Below, one piece after another: positions 1 to 11,598 of a stretch of 64,000 bases of DNA. Within the stretch, counting starts at the first letter, position 1. Every line of letters begins with the position of its first letter. Source of the DNA: Actinophytocola xinjiangensis (lineage in GTDB: Bacteria; Actinomycetota; Actinomycetes; Mycobacteriales; Pseudonocardiaceae); assembly GCF_001921215.1 (NCBI RefSeq), contig NZ_MSIF01000014.1:1-64000 (forward strand). Reading direction: 5' to 3'. A program made the translations under genes and the position numbers. Below the pieces are notes generated by a model. That model was not told the origin of the DNA. It was given only the letters and a program-made list of their open reading frames with translations, and searched no databases.

Positions 1-735
1 CTACACGACGCTCCTCCGATCTCGCCGGCCCCGCCGGCCCCGGCGGTCCCGGTCCGGCCGAGTGCGCCGGCTCCCGCCGACAGCTGGCCGGCACCGGCCC
101 AGGTCGGTACGCCGGCTCCCGCACCGCAGGCCAGCGCGCCGCCGGCCGAGGCGCCGGCCGCGCAGGGGACGGTCGACGCCGCCGGGATCCGGCGGCTGTG
201 GTCGGACCTGCTCGGTGAGGTGCGCAAGGTCAGCCGCAGCACCGAGGCGATGTTGACCAACGCGAGCGTCCAGTCCGTCGAGGGTGACGTGGTCACCATC
301 GGGCACACGGCCGCCCCGCTGGCCCGCCGGCTCGGCGAGGCCCGCAACGTCGAGGCGATCGCCAAGGCGCTGGAGAGCCTGTTCGGCGGCAAGTTCCAGG
401 TCCGGTGCGTGCACGCCGAGCCCGGGGCGGCCGCCGCGCCGGCCGCCGACAAGCCCAAGGCCGCGCCGACCTTCCAACGCCCGACCCAGCAGGCCCAACC
501 CCAGCAGGCCCCGCCCGAGCCGGCCCCGAGGCAGCAGCGCCAGGAACCCGAGGCGCCGCCGTCCAGGCCGGCCCCGGCCCCGGTGTCCGACGAGCCGCTC
601 CCGCCGGAACCCCCGGAGGACGAGGACTACTACGACGCCGGCCCGGTCCCCGAGCCGCCGCCGGTCAGCAGTCCCGAGGACGACATGGTCAAGCTGCTCA
701 CCGACAAGCTCGGCGCCCGCCCGATCGACCGCTGA
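1..735 (+). CDS. dnaX: DNA polymerase III subunit gamma/tau, C-terminal part (5' truncated by window)
   Basis: The frame is open from base 1, so the first 244 visible codons are the C-terminal part of the clamp-loader gamma/tau subunit. No ATPase motifs are visible because they lie upstream of the window. The visible part starts with a Pro/Ala-rich linker. A folded segment follows, with the marks IRRLWSDLL and LTNASVQSVEGD and then ARRLGE, which matches the gamma/tau domain after the clamp-loader collar. A second Pro/Gln-rich linker leads to an acidic tail ending EDDMVKLLTDKLGARPID. The upstream neighbour of ybaB-recR fits the dnaX location in actinobacteria. The family assignment rests on the C-terminal domain and synteny. 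Confidence 0.85.
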   Translation, partial: LHDAPPISPAPPAPAVPVRPSAPAPADSWPAPAQVGTPAPAPQASAPPAEAPAAQGTVDAAGIRRLWSDLLGEVRKVSRSTEAMLTNASVQSVEGDVVTIGHTAAPLARRLGEARNVEAIAKALESLFGGKFQVRCVHAEPGAAAAPAADKPKAAPTFQRPTQQAQPQQAPPEPAPRQQRQEPEAPPSRPAPAPVSDEPLPPEPPEDEDYYDAGPVPEPPPVSSPEDDMVKLLTDKLGARPIDR

Positions 736-759
736 GCCCGCGGTCACCCGGTCGGGGCT

Positions 760-1560
760 TCAGGCGAGGTAGGCCAGGATTCCGTCGGCGATCGCCGACG
801 CGTAGGCGCGTTGACCGTCCGGGCTGCTGAACGCGCCGGCCTCGGTGGCGTTGCGCATGTTGCCGCACTCCACCAGCACCGCCGGTCTGGTCGACAGGTT
901 CAGCCCGCCGAGGTCGTCGCGCGGGGACAGGCCGGCGTCGCCGATGTAGGTCGAGACCGGGAACCGGGCGCGCAGCGCGTCGCGCATCGACTCGGCCAGG
1001 CGCCGGGACGGCTCGCCCTGGGCGGCGTTGAGCGGCGGCGCCGAGTAGGCGACGTGGAAGCCCTTGGCCGAGGGCGAGGTCGAGCCGTCGGCGTGGATCG
1101 ACACCACCGCGTCGGCCCCCGCCCGGTTGCCGACCGCCGCGCGTTCGTCAACGCACGGGCCGATGCCGTCGTCGGAGGGCCTGGTCAGCCGGACCTCGAC
1201 GCCGCGCGCGACCAGCAGCTCACGCACCATCGTCGAGACCGCCCAGGTGAAGCGGTGCTCGGGGTAGCCGGCGTCGGTGGCGGTGCCGGTCGTGTTGCAC
1301 GCCTTGGTCCGTCCCCGCCCGGCCGGCACCCGCCGGTTGATCCGCCCCGGGTTCGCCGCGTTCGCGCCGTTGTGCCCGGGGTCGAGCACCACCACCCGAC
1401 GTGCGGGAGCCGGCGCGGTGGTGGTGGCCGGGGGAGCGGTCGACACCGGCGACCGGGTGGTCGTGGCCGTCGGCCGGACGGTCGCGGCCGGGGTGGCGCC
1501 GCAGGCGGCCAGTGCGAACACCGACGTCACCAGCAGCGCGCGCTTCCACACCGCGCTCAC
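760..1560 (-). CDS. Zinc-dependent N-acetylmuramoyl-L-alanine amidase, lipoprotein-like
   Basis: Hydrolase that cuts the amide bond between MurNAc and the stem peptide. The 266-residue product has a signal peptide with lipobox (LAAC, Cys20) and a Thr/Pro-rich spacer of about 35 residues. An Amidase_3 domain runs from about residue 55 to the end. Predicted zinc ligands are His63 (DPGHNG), Glu101 (YPEHRF) and His156 (SIHADG). Glu231 (VLVECGN) is in the catalytic position. It resembles the M. tuberculosis Rv3717 amidase, which lies in the same place beside ybaB and recR. It is transcribed against dnaX and divergently from ybaB. The lipobox suggests membrane anchoring, whereas Rv3717 is described as secreted. 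Confidence 0.9.
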   Translation of the reverse strand: MSAVWKRALLVTSVFALAACGATPAATVRPTATTTRSPVSTAPPATTTAPAPARRVVVLDPGHNGANAANPGRINRRVPAGRGRTKACNTTGTATDAGYPEHRFTWAVSTMVRELLVARGVEVRLTRPSDDGIGPCVDERAAVGNRAGADAVVSIHADGSTSPSAKGFHVAYSAPPLNAAQGEPSRRLAESMRDALRARFPVSTYIGDAGLSPRDDLGGLNLSTRPAVLVECGNMRNATEAGAFSSPDGQRAYASAIADGILAYLA

Positions 1561-1624
1561 GATGCCACACCCCCGACCCGGCTACGCTGGAGCCGACGTC
1601 GACAACCCGAGGAGAGGAGCCGGC

Positions 1625-1957
1625 GTGCAACCCGGTGGCGTACCAGACATGCAGCAGATCCTGGCCCAGGCGCAGAAGATGCAGGAACAGCTGATGTCGG
1701 CCCAGGAGGACCTGGCCAACGCGGAAACCACCGGCTCGGCCGGCGGTGGCCTGGTGACCGCGACCGTCACCGGTGCCGGCGAGCTCAAGTCGCTGACGAT
1801 CGACCCGAAGGTGGTCGACCCGGACGACGTCGAGACCCTCGCCGACCTGGTCGTGGCCGCCGTGCGGGACGCGTCGACCAGTGCCCAGCAGCTCGCCCAG
1901 GAACGGATGGGGCCGCTGGCCGGCGGGCTGGGTGGGCTCGGCCTGCCGGGCATGTGA
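1625..1957 (+). CDS. YbaB/EbfC family nucleoid-associated protein
   Basis: Small dimeric DNA-binding protein of 110 residues. The first half is a coiled N-terminal helix ([20 protein letters not shown]). A beta-rich part with [11 protein letters not shown] and the characteristic [20 protein letters not shown] follow. The GTG at 1625 is preferred because a GAGGAGAGGAG purine tract lies just upstream and family members start at this point; the open frame itself runs further upstream. The gene sits 4 bp before recR, the usual ybaB-recR pairing. EbfC-type proteins bind DNA and are often co-transcribed with recombination genes. The C-terminus is Gly-rich. Confidence 0.93.
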   Translation: MQPGGVPDMQQILAQAQKMQEQLMSAQEDLANAETTGSAGGGLVTATVTGAGELKSLTIDPKVVDPDDVETLADLVVAAVRDASTSAQQLAQERMGPLAGGLGGLGLPGM

Positions 1958-1961
1958 GGAC

Positions 1962-2558
1962 ATGTACGAGGGCCCGGTCCAGGACCTGATCGACGAGCTG
2001 GGGCGGCTGCCCGGCGTCGGTCCCAAGAGCGCGCAGCGCATCGCCTTCCACCTGCTCGGCGCCGACCCGGCGGACATCGCCCGGCTCCAGCAGGCGTTGC
2101 AGCGGGTGAAGGAAGGTGTCGTGTTCTGCGACATCTGCGGCAACGTCTCCGAGGAGGCGACCTGCCGCATCTGTCGCGACGCGCGCCGCGACGTGAGTGC
2201 GGTGTGTGTCGTGGAGGAGCCAAAGGACGTGCTGGCCATCGAGCGGACCAGGGAGTTCCGCGGCCGGTACCACGTGCTCGGCGGTGCGCTGGACCCGCTG
2301 TCGGGCATCGGCCCGGACCAGCTGCGGGTGCGTGAGCTGCTGGCGCGGATCTCCGACCAGGAGGTCACCGAGGTCATCCTGGCCACCGACCCGAACACCG
2401 AGGGCGAGGCCACCGCCACCTACCTGGTGCGCATGCTGCGGGACTTCCCCGGCCTGACCGTCACCCGCCTGGCGTCGGGCCTGCCGATGGGCGGCGACCT
2501 GGAGTTCGCCGACGAGCTGACCCTGGGCCGGGCCATGTCCGGGCGTCGCACGGTGTGA
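1962..2558 (+). CDS. recR: Recombination mediator protein RecR
   Basis: RecR acts with RecF/RecO to load RecA at gaps. The start chosen is the ATG at 1962 ([10 protein letters not shown]), giving the normal 198 residues; the longer open frame upstream overlaps ybaB. Visible domains are an N-terminal helix-hairpin-helix ([13 protein letters not shown], residues 16-28), a four-Cys zinc finger (Cys56, Cys59, Cys68, Cys71), a Toprim domain beginning at about residue 80 ([13 protein letters not shown], then [12 protein letters not shown]) and a C-terminal Walker-B-like tail ([16 protein letters not shown]). All are intact. The stop overlaps the GTG start of the next gene, so the two are translationally coupled. 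Confidence 0.97.
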   Translation: MYEGPVQDLIDELGRLPGVGPKSAQRIAFHLLGADPADIARLQQALQRVKEGVVFCDICGNVSEEATCRICRDARRDVSAVCVVEEPKDVLAIERTREFRGRYHVLGGALDPLSGIGPDQLRVRELLARISDQEVTEVILATDPNTEGEATATYLVRMLRDFPGLTVTRLASGLPMGGDLEFADELTLGRAMSGRRTV

Positions 2559-3097
2559 TCCTGGGGGAGCCCCGGCTGGGTGGGGTGGCGCTGGTGGCCG
2601 TCGACGGGCCCTCCGGGTCCGGGAAGTCGACCTGGGCCGCCGGGTTGGCCGCCCGGCTGGGGGCCCGGCTGATCAGCACCGACGACTTCGCCACCTGGGA
2701 CGACCCGGTCTCCTGGTGGCCGCGCCTGGTCGAGGGCGTGTTGGAGCCGCTGGCCGCCGGCCGGCCGGGGCGCTACGTGCGCACCGAGTGGACCGCCGGC
2801 CGGCCGCACCCCGGCGCGACGGTCACCGTCGAGGTGCCGACGGTCCTCGTCCTGGAAGGTGTCTCGGCCGGCCGCCGCTCGGTGCGACCCCTGCTCTCGG
2901 CCCTGGTCTGGTGCGTGGACCCGGACCCGGTGCGCCGCCTGGAGCGGGCGGTGGCCCGCGACGGCGAGCCGGCCAGGAAATCCCTGACGCGCTGGCAGTT
3001 GTTCGAGAACGGCTGGTTCGCGGTGGACCGGACCAGGCAACGAGCCGATTACCAGGTGACGACCACCAGCGAAAGTTCGAATAACGGGCATGCGTGA
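2555..3097 (+). CDS. Uridine kinase-like P-loop NTPase
   Basis: 180-residue protein of the nucleoside/uridine kinase-like P-loop group. Walker A is GPSGSGKST (residues 18-26), and a following STDDFATW gives the acidic pair typical of small-molecule kinases. Near residue 100 the segment [12 protein letters not shown] resembles the substrate/lid region of such kinases. The GTG start overlaps the recR stop by four bases. The substrate cannot be read from sequence. Related actinobacterial proteins are usually annotated only as AAA-family ATPase or uridine kinase-like. The last 20 residues are Thr/Ser/Asn-rich and probably disordered. Confidence 0.75.
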   Translation: MILGEPRLGGVALVAVDGPSGSGKSTWAAGLAARLGARLISTDDFATWDDPVSWWPRLVEGVLEPLAAGRPGRYVRTEWTAGRPHPGATVTVEVPTVLVLEGVSAGRRSVRPLLSALVWCVDPDPVRRLERAVARDGEPARKSLTRWQLFENGWFAVDRTRQRADYQVTTTSESSNNGHA

Positions 3098-3118
3098 CCG
3101 AGTTGTGACCAGGCTGCT

Positions 3119-3149
3119 TTGTTGTGCCGGCACCCCGGCGGGATAAGGT
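3119..3149 (+). promoter_or_regulatory. Candidate promoter of the dpp operon
   Basis: A TTGTTG/TTGTGC hexamer at 3119-3127 is followed after about 16-19 bp by TAAGGT at 3144-3149, 41 bp before the lipoprotein start. The spacing fits a housekeeping-type promoter, but both boxes are imperfect. Confidence 0.3.
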
Positions 3150-3190
3150 CGCCAACCGAAACGTGAGACACCAACTCTCTGAGGTGCGAA

Positions 3191-4870
3191 ATGGTCCACA
3201 TCCGCACGGTTCGCCTGGCGGCGCTCGGCATATCAGCCGCGCTGGTCATGACCGCGTGCGCGGAATCCGAGCGTGGCGACGACGACGGTCAGTCAGGCGG
3301 CGGCCAAACAGGCGGCACCATGACCTTCGCCACCGAGGGCGCGCCGAAGCTCTTCGACCCCTTCTACGCGACGGACGGCGCGACCTTCCGCACGTCCCAG
3401 CAGATCTTCGAGGGGCTGGTCGAGTTCAAGCCGGGCACCGCGGACGCCGAGCCGGGCCTCGCCGAGAAGTGGGAGTCGAGCGAGGACGGCAAGACCTGGA
3501 CCTTCAACCTCCGCAAGGGCGTGAAGTTCCACGACGGCACCGACTTCAACGCCGAGGCCGTCTGCTTCAACTTCAACCGCTGGTACAACCAGACCGGCGC
3601 CGGGCAGAGCCCCGCGGTCACCGGGTACTGGCAGGACAACTTCGGTGGGTTCGCCGACGGCAAGACCCCGTCGCTGTACGAGTCCTGCGCGGCCACCGAC
3701 GAGAGCACCGTCGAGCTGAAGGTCACCCGCTCGACCTCCAAGCTGCCCGACATCCTGGGCCTGCCGTCCTGGGCGATGCAGAGCCCGGAGGCGCTGCAGA
3801 AGTACAAGGCCGACGAGGTCGTGGCGCAGGGCGACTCCTTCGTCTACCCGGAGTACGCCACCGAGCACCCGACCGGCACCGGCCCGTTCAAGTTCTCCAA
3901 GTACGACGAGGCCAACGGCACCGTCGAGCTGGTCCGCAACGAGGACTACTGGGGCGAGCCGGCCAAGCTGGACAAGCTGATCTTCCGCGCCATCCCCGAC
4001 GAGACCGCCCGCAAGCAGGCCCTTGAGGCCGGCGACATCGACGGCTACGACCTGCCGGGTCCCGCCGACTGGGAAGGCCTCAAGTCCGCCGGCCACCAGC
4101 TGCTGATCCGCCCGGCGTTCAACATCTTCTACCTGGGCATCGGTCAGAAGAACGTCGCGCAGCTGCGTGACCTGAAGGTCCGCCAGGCCATCGCGCACGC
4201 CATCGACCGCGAGGCGCTGGTCAAGCAGCAGCTGCCCGAGGGCGCCGAGGTCGCGGAGAACTTCTACCCCGACACGGTCACCGGCTGGACCGACGAGGTC
4301 GAGTCCTACGACTACAACCCGGACAAGGCCAAGCAGCTGCTCACCGAGGCCGGTGCGCAGAACCTGACGGTCAACATCTACTGGCCGACCGAGGTCACCC
4401 GTCCGTACATGCCCAGCCCGCGTGACCTGTTCGGCCTGATCCAGGGCAACCTGGAGGCCGTCGGCATCAAGCTGACCGTCGTCAGCAAGCCGTGGAACGG
4501 CGGTTACCTGGAGGACGTCGACAGCGGCAAGGCCGACCTGTTCCTGCTCGGCTGGAACGGCGACTACAACACGCCCGACAACTTCGTCGGCAACTTCTTC
4601 TCCGACCCGAACAACCGCTTCGGCACCGGCAACTCCCCGTGGGGCGCGACGCTGTCCGACGAGATCAAGGCCGCCGACTCCGAGCCGGACGCGGACAAGC
4701 GCGAGCAGATGTACGTCGAGCTGAACAAGAAGCTCAAGTCGGAGTACCTGCCGGCCGTGCCGATCTCGCACTCCCCGCCGGCCCTGGTCGTGACCAAGGA
4801 CGTGTCGGGTCTGGTCGCGAGCCCGCTCACCGACGAGCGGTTCGACACGGTCAGCATCGCGAGCAGCTGA
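3191..4870 (+). CDS. Peptide ABC transporter substrate-binding lipoprotein (family 5)
   Basis: 559-residue extracytoplasmic binding protein (SBP_bac_5) that captures peptides or similar ligands for the permeases encoded downstream. The signal peptide ends in a lipobox with Cys23 (MTAC), predicting lipidation. A Gly/Gln-rich linker is followed by the family fold, with LAEKWESSEDGKTWTFNLRK near residues 90-110, the GTGPF motif and DVRQAIAHAID-like text (KVRQAIAHAIDRE). It opens a compact five-gene operon and resembles DppA (Rv3666c), whose operon is also near acs in M. tuberculosis. DppA there is linked to dipeptide and haem uptake; the ligand here is unknown. Confidence 0.92.
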   Translation: MVHIRTVRLAALGISAALVMTACAESERGDDDGQSGGGQTGGTMTFATEGAPKLFDPFYATDGATFRTSQQIFEGLVEFKPGTADAEPGLAEKWESSEDGKTWTFNLRKGVKFHDGTDFNAEAVCFNFNRWYNQTGAGQSPAVTGYWQDNFGGFADGKTPSLYESCAATDESTVELKVTRSTSKLPDILGLPSWAMQSPEALQKYKADEVVAQGDSFVYPEYATEHPTGTGPFKFSKYDEANGTVELVRNEDYWGEPAKLDKLIFRAIPDETARKQALEAGDIDGYDLPGPADWEGLKSAGHQLLIRPAFNIFYLGIGQKNVAQLRDLKVRQAIAHAIDREALVKQQLPEGAEVAENFYPDTVTGWTDEVESYDYNPDKAKQLLTEAGAQNLTVNIYWPTEVTRPYMPSPRDLFGLIQGNLEAVGIKLTVVSKPWNGGYLEDVDSGKADLFLLGWNGDYNTPDNFVGNFFSDPNNRFGTGNSPWGATLSDEIKAADSEPDADKREQMYVELNKKLKSEYLPAVPISHSPPALVVTKDVSGLVASPLTDERFDTVSIASS

Positions 4871-4892
4871 CCCGACCACAGGAACCGACTAG

Positions 4893-5912
4893 GTGCTTCG
4901 CTACACGATTCGGCGGCTGCTGCAACTACTGGTAGTCGTACTGGTGCTGTCGCTGCTGCTGTTCGCGTGGCTGCGCTCGCTCCCAGGAGGGCCGGTCTCG
5001 GCCCTCCTGGGGGAGCGCGCCACCGCCGAGACCCGCGAACGGCTCACCGAGGAATTAGGTCTCAACGAGCCGATCTTCGTGCAGTACCTGAAGTTCGTCG
5101 GCCGTGCGTTGACCGGCGACTTCGGGGTGTCCACCGGTGTGCAGCCCGGTGACTCGGCGGCCGAGATCTTCGTCCAGCGTTTCCCGGCGACGCTGGAGCT
5201 GTCGATCCTCGCGATCGTCATCGCGCTGGCGGTCGGTATCCCGCTGGGCTACCTCGCCGCCCGCCGCCGCGGCGGCATCCTCGACAACCTCAGCGTGGTG
5301 AGCTCGCTGATCGGTGTCGCGGTGCCGGTGTTCTTCCTCGCCTTCCTGCTCAAGCAGGTCTTCGCCGTCGACCTCGGCTGGTTCCCGACCGCGGGCAGAC
5401 AGGCCGGCGGCATCGACGCGACCCGGGTGACCGGGTTCTTCGTGCTCGACGGGCTGCTCACCCAGGAGTGGGACGCCGCCTGGGACGCGCTGCGACATCT
5501 GATCCTGCCGGCGATCGCGCTGGCCAGCATCCCGTTCTCGGTGGTTTTCCGGATCACCAGGGCCTCGGTGCTCGACGTGGTGGACGAGGACTACGTCCGC
5601 ACCGCCGAGTCCAAGGGCCTCACCTCCCCGGTCATCCGCCGCCGGCACGTGATGCGCAACGCCATGCTGCCGGTGGTGACCACCATCGGTTTGCAGACCG
5701 GCGCGTTGCTCGCCGGGGCGGTCCTGACCGAGAAGGTGTTCGCCTTCCCCGGGATCGGACAGGCGCTCGCGCTCGGGTTCGAGCGCCGCGACTACCCGGT
5801 CCTGTTGTTGCTGATCCTGTGTGCGGCCGGGGTGTTCGTGCTGATCAACCTGCTCGTTGACCTGTCCTACGCGGTGATCGACCCGCGCATCCGGACCAGG
5901 GGTGTCCGATGA
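4893..5912 (+). CDS. ABC transporter permease, DppB/OppB type
   Basis: Membrane subunit of the peptide importer, 339 residues, GTG start 22 bp after the binding-protein gene. It has an N-terminal membrane segment (LLVVLVLSLLLFAWL), a periplasmic loop containing LPGGPVSALLGERA, and a BPD_transp_1 domain with five more hydrophobic stretches. The cytoplasmic EAA loop reads EDYVRTAESKGLTSPVIRRRH, the contact site for the ATPases. The last codons overlap the next permease gene (ATGA), so the pair should be co-translated. Confidence 0.94.
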   Translation: MLRYTIRRLLQLLVVVLVLSLLLFAWLRSLPGGPVSALLGERATAETRERLTEELGLNEPIFVQYLKFVGRALTGDFGVSTGVQPGDSAAEIFVQRFPATLELSILAIVIALAVGIPLGYLAARRRGGILDNLSVVSSLIGVAVPVFFLAFLLKQVFAVDLGWFPTAGRQAGGIDATRVTGFFVLDGLLTQEWDAAWDALRHLILPAIALASIPFSVVFRITRASVLDVVDEDYVRTAESKGLTSPVIRRRHVMRNAMLPVVTTIGLQTGALLAGAVLTEKVFAFPGIGQALALGFERRDYPVLLLLILCAAGVFVLINLLVDLSYAVIDPRIRTRGVR

Positions 5913-6835
5913 GCACACGCACCGACAAGATCGACGAACTGAGCGCGCGGGCCGCCGACGACGCCGGGGTCAGCCTGGCGGCGGCCGCGTGGCGCCGGCT
6001 GCGCCGCAACCCGGTCTTCCTGGCCGGCGCCGGGATCATCGTGCTGTTCGTGGTGCTGGCGGCGGCCGCGCCGTGGCTCGCGCCGCACGACCCGAGCGTG
6101 CCGATGCTCGGCGACCAGGTCGTCAAGGCCCGCAACCAGATCCCCGCGGTCCAGGACGGCCACCCGCTCGGCGGCGACCAGAACGGCCGCGACCTGCTGT
6201 CCCGGCTGCTGCTCGGCTCGCAGCAGACGCTGCTGGTCGGCGTGTTCGCCACGCTGATCGGCCTGGGCGGCGGGCTGCTGCTCGGCACGCTGGCCGGCGC
6301 CCTGGGCGGCTGGGTCGACACCGTGGTCATGCGCGCGGTCGACGTGATGCTGTCCATCCCCGGCCTGCTGCTGGCGGTGTCCATCGGGGCGCTGTTCGCC
6401 CAGCCCAACCAGTACACGGTGATCCTGGCGGTCGCGATCGTGCAGATCCCGATCTTCGCCCGGCTGCTGCGCGGCACGATGCTGGCCCAACGGCACAGCG
6501 ACCACGTGCTGGCCGCCCGGTCGCTGGGCGTCAAGCAGCGGGCCATCGTGTTCCGGCACATGCTGCCCAACTCGCTCGGCCCGGTGATCGTCCAGGCGAC
6601 GCTGGTGCTGGCGATCGCGATCATCGAGGCGGCGGCGCTGTCGTTCCTCGGACTCGGCAACCCGGACGACCGGATCCCGGAGTGGGGGCAGATGCTCGGC
6701 CAGGCGCAGACCGTCATCGACAGCCATCCGCAGCTGGCGTTCTGGCCGGCTGGCTGCATCATCGTCGTGGCCCTTGGCTTCACGCTGGTCGGCGAGTCGC
6801 TGCGCGAGGCCCTCGACCCCAAGAGCCGGCGGTGA
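5909..6835 (+). CDS. ABC transporter permease, DppC/OppC type
   Basis: Second permease, 308 residues. It has an OppC-type N-terminal cytoplasmic segment and first membrane helix (AGIIVLFVVLAAAAPWLA). A periplasmic part carries HPLGGDQNGRDLLSRLLLG, the signature region of OppC/DppC proteins. A BPD_transp_1 domain with an EAA loop (HVLAARSLGVKQRAIVFRH) follows. The start overlaps the upstream stop by four bases, and six bases separate it from the next ATPase gene. It pairs with the preceding permease as the heterodimeric pore. Confidence 0.94.
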   Translation: MSTRTDKIDELSARAADDAGVSLAAAAWRRLRRNPVFLAGAGIIVLFVVLAAAAPWLAPHDPSVPMLGDQVVKARNQIPAVQDGHPLGGDQNGRDLLSRLLLGSQQTLLVGVFATLIGLGGGLLLGTLAGALGGWVDTVVMRAVDVMLSIPGLLLAVSIGALFAQPNQYTVILAVAIVQIPIFARLLRGTMLAQRHSDHVLAARSLGVKQRAIVFRHMLPNSLGPVIVQATLVLAIAIIEAAALSFLGLGNPDDRIPEWGQMLGQAQTVIDSHPQLAFWPAGCIIVVALGFTLVGESLREALDPKSRR

Positions 6836-6841
6836 GCTGAG

Positions 6842-7848
<1,007 letters not shown>

Positions 7849-7852
<4 letters not shown>

Positions 7853-8958
7853 CAGATGCCCCCAACCTCGTCGAGGTCGACGGCATGAAGGTGCACTTCC
7901 CGATCAGGCGCGGGGTGGTGCTGGACAAGACCGTCGGCTACGTCTACGCCGTCGACGGGGTGGACCTGGCGGTCCGGCAGGGCGAGACCTACGGCCTGGT
8001 CGGCGAGTCCGGCTGCGGCAAGTCCACGCTCGGCCGGGCGATGCTCAAGCTCACCGAGCCCACCGCCGGCCGGGTGGTGTTCGACGGGGTCGACCTGTCG
8101 AAGCTCAAGGGCGAGCCGCTGCGCACCATGCGGCGGCGGATGCAGATGGTGTTCCAGGACCCGATGTCGTCGCTGGACCCCCGGCAGTCGGTCGAGTCGC
8201 TGCTGGTCGAAGGCATGCGGGCACACGGGCTGGACAAGGACAAGGCGTCCACGGCGGCGCGGCTGCGGGAACTGCTCTCGGCGGTCGGTCTGCCGAGCAC
8301 GTCCCTGCGCCGGTACCCGCACGAGTTCTCCGGCGGCCAGCGGCAGCGGATCGGCATCGCCCGCGCGCTGTCGGTGCAACCGGATCTGATCGTGGCCGAC
8401 GAGCCGGTGTCGGCGCTGGACGTGTCGGTGCAGGCCCAGGTGATCAACCTGCTGGAGGACCTGCAGGCCGAGTTCGGGCTGACGTACCTGGTGATCGCGC
8501 ACGACCTGGCCGTGGTGCGACACATCTCGGACCGCGTCGGCGTGATGTACCTGGGCGGGCTGGTGGAGGAGGCGTCCTCCGACCAGCTGTACGCGACACC
8601 GCTGCACCCGTACACGAAGGCGTTGATGTCGGCGGTTCCGGTGCCGGACCCCGAGGTCGAGGACCTGCGGGAGCGGATCCTGCTGGCCGGGGACCTGCCG
8701 TCGCCGGCCAATCCGCCTTCCGGCTGCCGGTTCCACACCCGGTGCCCCTGGCGGCAGGAGACGTTGTGTGACACCGAACGGCCGGAACTGCGGGAGGTTC
8801 TGCCGGGACATCGTGTCGCCTGCCACTATGCCGAGGACATTCGGGACGGGCGGATTCGGGCGCACGAGGTGAAGGCCCAGCTGGTGCAGGACGACTGGGA
8901 TGTGTCGCCTGATTCTTCGTTGGCCGGGCCGGCTTCGGTCACCGAGACTCTTGGGTGA
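7849..8958 (+). CDS. ABC transporter ATP-binding protein, DppF type
   Basis: Second ATPase, 369 residues. Walker A is GESGCGKST (about 52-60), signature FSGGQRQRI and Walker [13 protein letters not shown]. The C-terminal dipeptide-type extension has Cys residues in [15 protein letters not shown]. The N-terminal [16 protein letters not shown] segment is characteristic of OppF/DppF. It ends the operon; the next gene, leuA, is convergent, and the gap holds a dispersed repeat and a DnaA-box-like site. The last 50 residues extend beyond the family core and look poorly structured. Confidence 0.95.
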
Positions 8959-9060
8959 TTGTTTGGCTTCGGTTCTGGGTTCTTGAGTTTGTCGCGGGTT
9001 TCGGCTGTGGTTCTTCGTCTGCCTTCGCCGCGTCAACAGAGCGAGGCACCAGCCGTCCAC

Positions 9061-9135
9061 AGTTGTCCACAGGCCCCTGCTCGCCGCCGAAAGGCGTCGG
9101 TGTTGCGCGGTAGGCTGGAAAACGGGGGGATCCCC
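9061..9135 (-). repeat. Dispersed intergenic repeat, copy 1, with DnaA-box-like 9-mer
   Basis: Read on the minus strand this 75-bp block closely matches 55562-55637 on the plus strand. The first 28 bases (9108-9135) differ at only one position, and the rest is similar through the closing TGTGGACAAC. Both copies lie between convergent genes. One frame is conserved in both (GSPRFPxYRxxPTxxGGE), but no start or ribosome site supports translation. Bases 9063-9071 are TTGTCCACA, the actinobacterial DnaA-box consensus. The remainder of the 258-bp gap 8959-9216 shows no gene. Confidence 0.7.
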
Positions 9136-9216
9136 ACGGCCTTGACCAGGCAAAACCGTGGGAATCGTCGTCGTGGGGCCGGGTGGGGCGACGGTCGTGG
9201 TCGTCCGTCGCCGAGG

Positions 9217-11100
<1,884 letters not shown>

Positions 11101-11142
11101 TCAGGCCCCGTCGCGGCAGCGAAGGAGGAGAACACGCGCCAC
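11101..11142 (-). CDS. leuA leader peptide (attenuation)
   Basis: A 13-codon ORF starting GTG and ending TGA encodes VARVLLLRCRDGA, with three consecutive Leu codons (CTC CTC CTT, 11122-11130) in the middle. It lies 78 bp upstream of leuA, directly before a stable hairpin. Leader peptides with Leu runs ahead of leuA are known in actinobacteria. Ribosome stalling at the Leu codons during leucine shortage would alter folding of the downstream hairpin. An upstream in-frame GTG could extend it by six codons; neither start has a strong ribosome site. Confidence 0.6.
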   Translation of the reverse strand: MARVLLLRCRDGA

Positions 11143-11267
11143 GCCCTGGAGCCTAACCACCGTGTCCAGGAGGGACGACACCAGGGGCGGCGGCGCTACG
11201 CCGAACGGACCAGTCAAGTTGCTCCGGGGGGCTGTTTGGTCACCGGGTGCACGGGCACTCCTTTTTC

Positions 11268-11567
11268 ATGACTACACGACGTAGGTGGGCAGTCAGCAAC
11301 GGTCGGGGCACCGCGGCACGGATCATCACCGGCGTCGGCGCGCTGTTCGCGCTGATCGAGGTCGTCTACATCCTGCTGATCCTCTTCGGTGCGAACCAGG
11401 TGAACAGTTTCTTCCAGTTCGTGAAGTCGCTGGCCGAACCGCTGGCGCTGTTCTTCCCCGGCCTGTTCAACCTCGCCAACAACAGTCTGGAGACGTTGCT
11501 GAACTACGGTCTGGCGGCCGTGTTCTGGGTCGTGGTGGCCGGTTTCGTCGCCAGGATCGTCAGCTGA
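11268..11567 (+). CDS. Small membrane protein of unknown function (YGGT-like topology)
   Basis: 99-residue protein starting at ATG 11268. A basic N-terminus (TTRRRWAVSNGRG) precedes one hydrophobic helix (IITGVGALFALIEVVYILLI). An amphipathic central stretch with FFQFVKSLAEPLALFFPGLF is followed by a second membrane helix near the C-terminus (GLAAVFWVVVAGFVARIV). The two-helix hairpin with a NSFFQFVKSLAEPL linker is a common actinobacterial orphan near leuA. No catalytic residues are seen. It ends 31 bp before fadD3 but an operator-like site separates them, so they may be independent units. Confidence 0.7.
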   Translation: MTTRRRWAVSNGRGTAARIITGVGALFALIEVVYILLILFGANQVNSFFQFVKSLAEPLALFFPGLFNLANNSLETLLNYGLAAVFWVVVAGFVARIVS

Positions 11568-11575
11568 GACTGATG

Positions 11576-11587
11576 AGAACTTGTTCT
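11576..11587 (+). promoter_or_regulatory. KstR-like operator (AACnnGTT core) before fadD3
   Basis: AGAACTTGTTCT is a perfect inverted repeat 11 bp before the fadD3 start and overlaps a TAGTAT -10-like hexamer at 11587-11592. Its AACnnGTT core agrees with the published KstR consensus for steroid genes. Confidence 0.5.
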
Positions 11588-11598
11588 AGTATGGGCCG

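Noticed and set aside
3293-4879. 528-residue frame opposite the peptide-binding lipoprotein
   Set aside because: Shadow of a gene with clear family motifs; Val/Leu/Arg/Gly-rich composition typical of antisense frames.
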